From: Eubacterium sp.
GTDB taxonomy: Bacteria; Bacillota; Clostridia; Lachnospirales; Lachnospiraceae
Direction: 5' to 3'
Assembly (NCBI GenBank): GCA_021442545.1
Contig: JABUSX010000084.1
Span: 1 to 6,415, forward strand
Length of the DNA stretch: 6,415 nt
The notes beneath the pieces are model-generated. The model was not told the origin of the DNA, searched no databases, and was given only the letters and a program-made list of their open reading frames with translations. A program made the position numbers and the translations under genes. This document shows positions 5,831-6,415 of this stretch, one piece after another (positions within the stretch are counted from its first letter, which is position 1; the number at the start of each line of letters is the position of its first letter).

Positions 5831-6136
5831 ATGAAGAAACATCAGCTGATACTTACGTTATGCTGGGCAGGAATCGGATTTGCGGCCGGCTGTGTTCTGT
5901 ATCTGGTTCTGCGTTTTCTGTTCAGGATGGATGTCGGTTTCTGGATGACGTCCCTGCTTACGGCCGGATATTCCGGATTATTTATCGGTTTGTTCGGCGG
6001 AACGATTTTCCTCTGCAGAGCACGTGAAAAGCGGATGCGTCTCAGAAAGACCAAGATCGTCCGCATTGAGGACATCCGCAGGGAAGTTTCTTTACGCCGG
6101 TCAGAAGAAGTTCGGCTGGAAAAAGTAAAAGAATAA
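5831..6136 (+). CDS. Small hypothetical membrane protein with two predicted helices
   Basis: The 101-residue protein is of unrecognised family. It starts MKKHQLILTL and has two hydrophobic segments, about 6-28 and 38-62, separated by a short loop with Arg and Asp. The C-terminal third (63-101) is strongly charged, with many Arg, Lys and Glu, and is probably a cytoplasmic helix. The positive-inside rule places both termini in the cytoplasm. It has no cysteine motif or enzyme signature. It is transcribed divergently from the PBP gene, so an envelope role is only a guess from context. A terminator-like fold follows its stop codon. Confidence 0.7.
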   Translation: MKKHQLILTLCWAGIGFAAGCVLYLVLRFLFRMDVGFWMTSLLTAGYSGLFIGLFGGTIFLCRAREKRMRLRKTKIVRIEDIRREVSLRRSEEVRLEKVKE

Positions 6137-6167
6137 AAAACAGTAAAACAGCATACGACCATAACCG

Positions 6168-6226
6168 GACGTCAGTTCCTGTCGGAGGCGCATTACGCCG
6201 GACGACACGAACAGGCGTCTGTTTTT
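6168..6226 (+). terminator. Probable terminator after the small membrane protein gene
   Basis: Nested pairing joins GACG (6168-6171) with CGTC (6216-6219), CCTGT (6178-6182) with ACAGG (6211-6215) and GGCG (6187-6190) with CGCC (6196-6199), followed by TGTTTTTG. A simpler local hairpin, AACAG-GCGT-CTGTT (6210-6223), runs into the same U-run. AAAAACAG just after the stop codon (6136-6143) could also pair with CTGTTTTT (6219-6226). The stem is interrupted, so the exact fold is uncertain. Confidence 0.5.
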
Positions 6227-6262
6227 GTTTCGGAACTCTTTGTGTCAGGCCGTAAAAATTAA

Positions 6263-6314
6263 GCCGTCTGTTCATATCCTGGGCACTTTATGTCAGGAGA
6301 CATGAACGGACGGC
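6263..6314. repeat. 13-bp inverted repeat, possible minus-strand terminator
   Basis: GCCGTCTGTTCAT (6263-6275) pairs with ATGAACGGACGGC (6302-6314) over 13 positions, one of them T-G. Inside, TCCTG and CAGGA can extend the stem, or ATGTC (6290-6294) and GACAT (6299-6303) can form a separate small hairpin. On the minus strand the stem is followed by TTAATTTTTA, so it may end a gene lying to the right. On the plus strand the tail ATATTTATC is less terminator-like. Confidence 0.6.
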
Positions 6315-6342
6315 ATATTTATCGGAAAAATGTATCTGCAGT

Positions 6343-6415
6343 AAGATCGTCTGAACATTCATCAGAAAAACACTGCAGAGGGAAGATCATCTGAATATTC
6401 ATCAGAGAAACACTG
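6343..6415. repeat. Imperfect tandem repeat, 40-bp period, running off the window
   Basis: Positions 6343-6375 and 6383-6415 match at 30 of 33 bases, and all three differences are transitions. Each copy contains TCTGA, seven bases, then TCAGA, a short dyad. CTGCAG occurs just before the first copy and again between the copies. More units may follow beyond the window. No reading frame uses the stretch convincingly. Confidence 0.8.

Noticed and set aside
6343..6415. CRISPR array
   Set aside because: The units are directly adjacent and diverged, with no unique spacers between identical repeats, and no cas gene is present.

Overview
The window looks like chromosomal DNA from a low-to-mid GC Gram-positive anaerobe of the Clostridia, with a Lachnospiraceae-type gut species as the best guess. 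The grounds are strong AGGAGG-type ribosome binding sites, a LUD-domain protein with a C-terminal cysteine cluster, a Firmicutes-style class A penicillin-binding protein with a long Pro/Glu tail, and intrinsic terminators. This placement is inferred from gene style only. No mobile element, tRNA, rRNA or CRISPR array was seen.

Layout: two plus-strand metabolic genes lie at the left, a LUD-family lactate-utilization-type protein (80-730) and a GpsA-like glycerol-3-phosphate dehydrogenase (833-1870). They converge on a long bidirectional terminator (1889-1931) with a minus-strand pair: a class A PBP (2739-5336) and, downstream of it, an unrecognised two-helix membrane protein (1976-2668). No terminator is visible between the members of that pair, so they may be co-transcribed. 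A 494-bp non-coding stretch (5337-5830) separates the PBP from a divergently oriented small membrane protein (5831-6136). The right end (6137-6415) is non-coding and holds a terminator-like fold, a 13-bp inverted repeat and the start of a 40-bp-period tandem repeat that runs off the window.

The most noteworthy points concern the PBP. Its glycosyltransferase motifs are intact, but the transpeptidase SxxK nucleophile motif reads T-T-L-T, while the SxN and KTG motifs are kept. This predicts a glycan polymerase whose penicillin-binding domain cannot acylate. Its upstream region also carries a good promoter candidate, a five-codon mini-ORF with a Shine-Dalgarno sequence, and four alternating complementary segments ending in a hairpin plus U-run, which together look like a transcription attenuator. 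The individual sequence facts are direct observations; the regulatory reading is inference.
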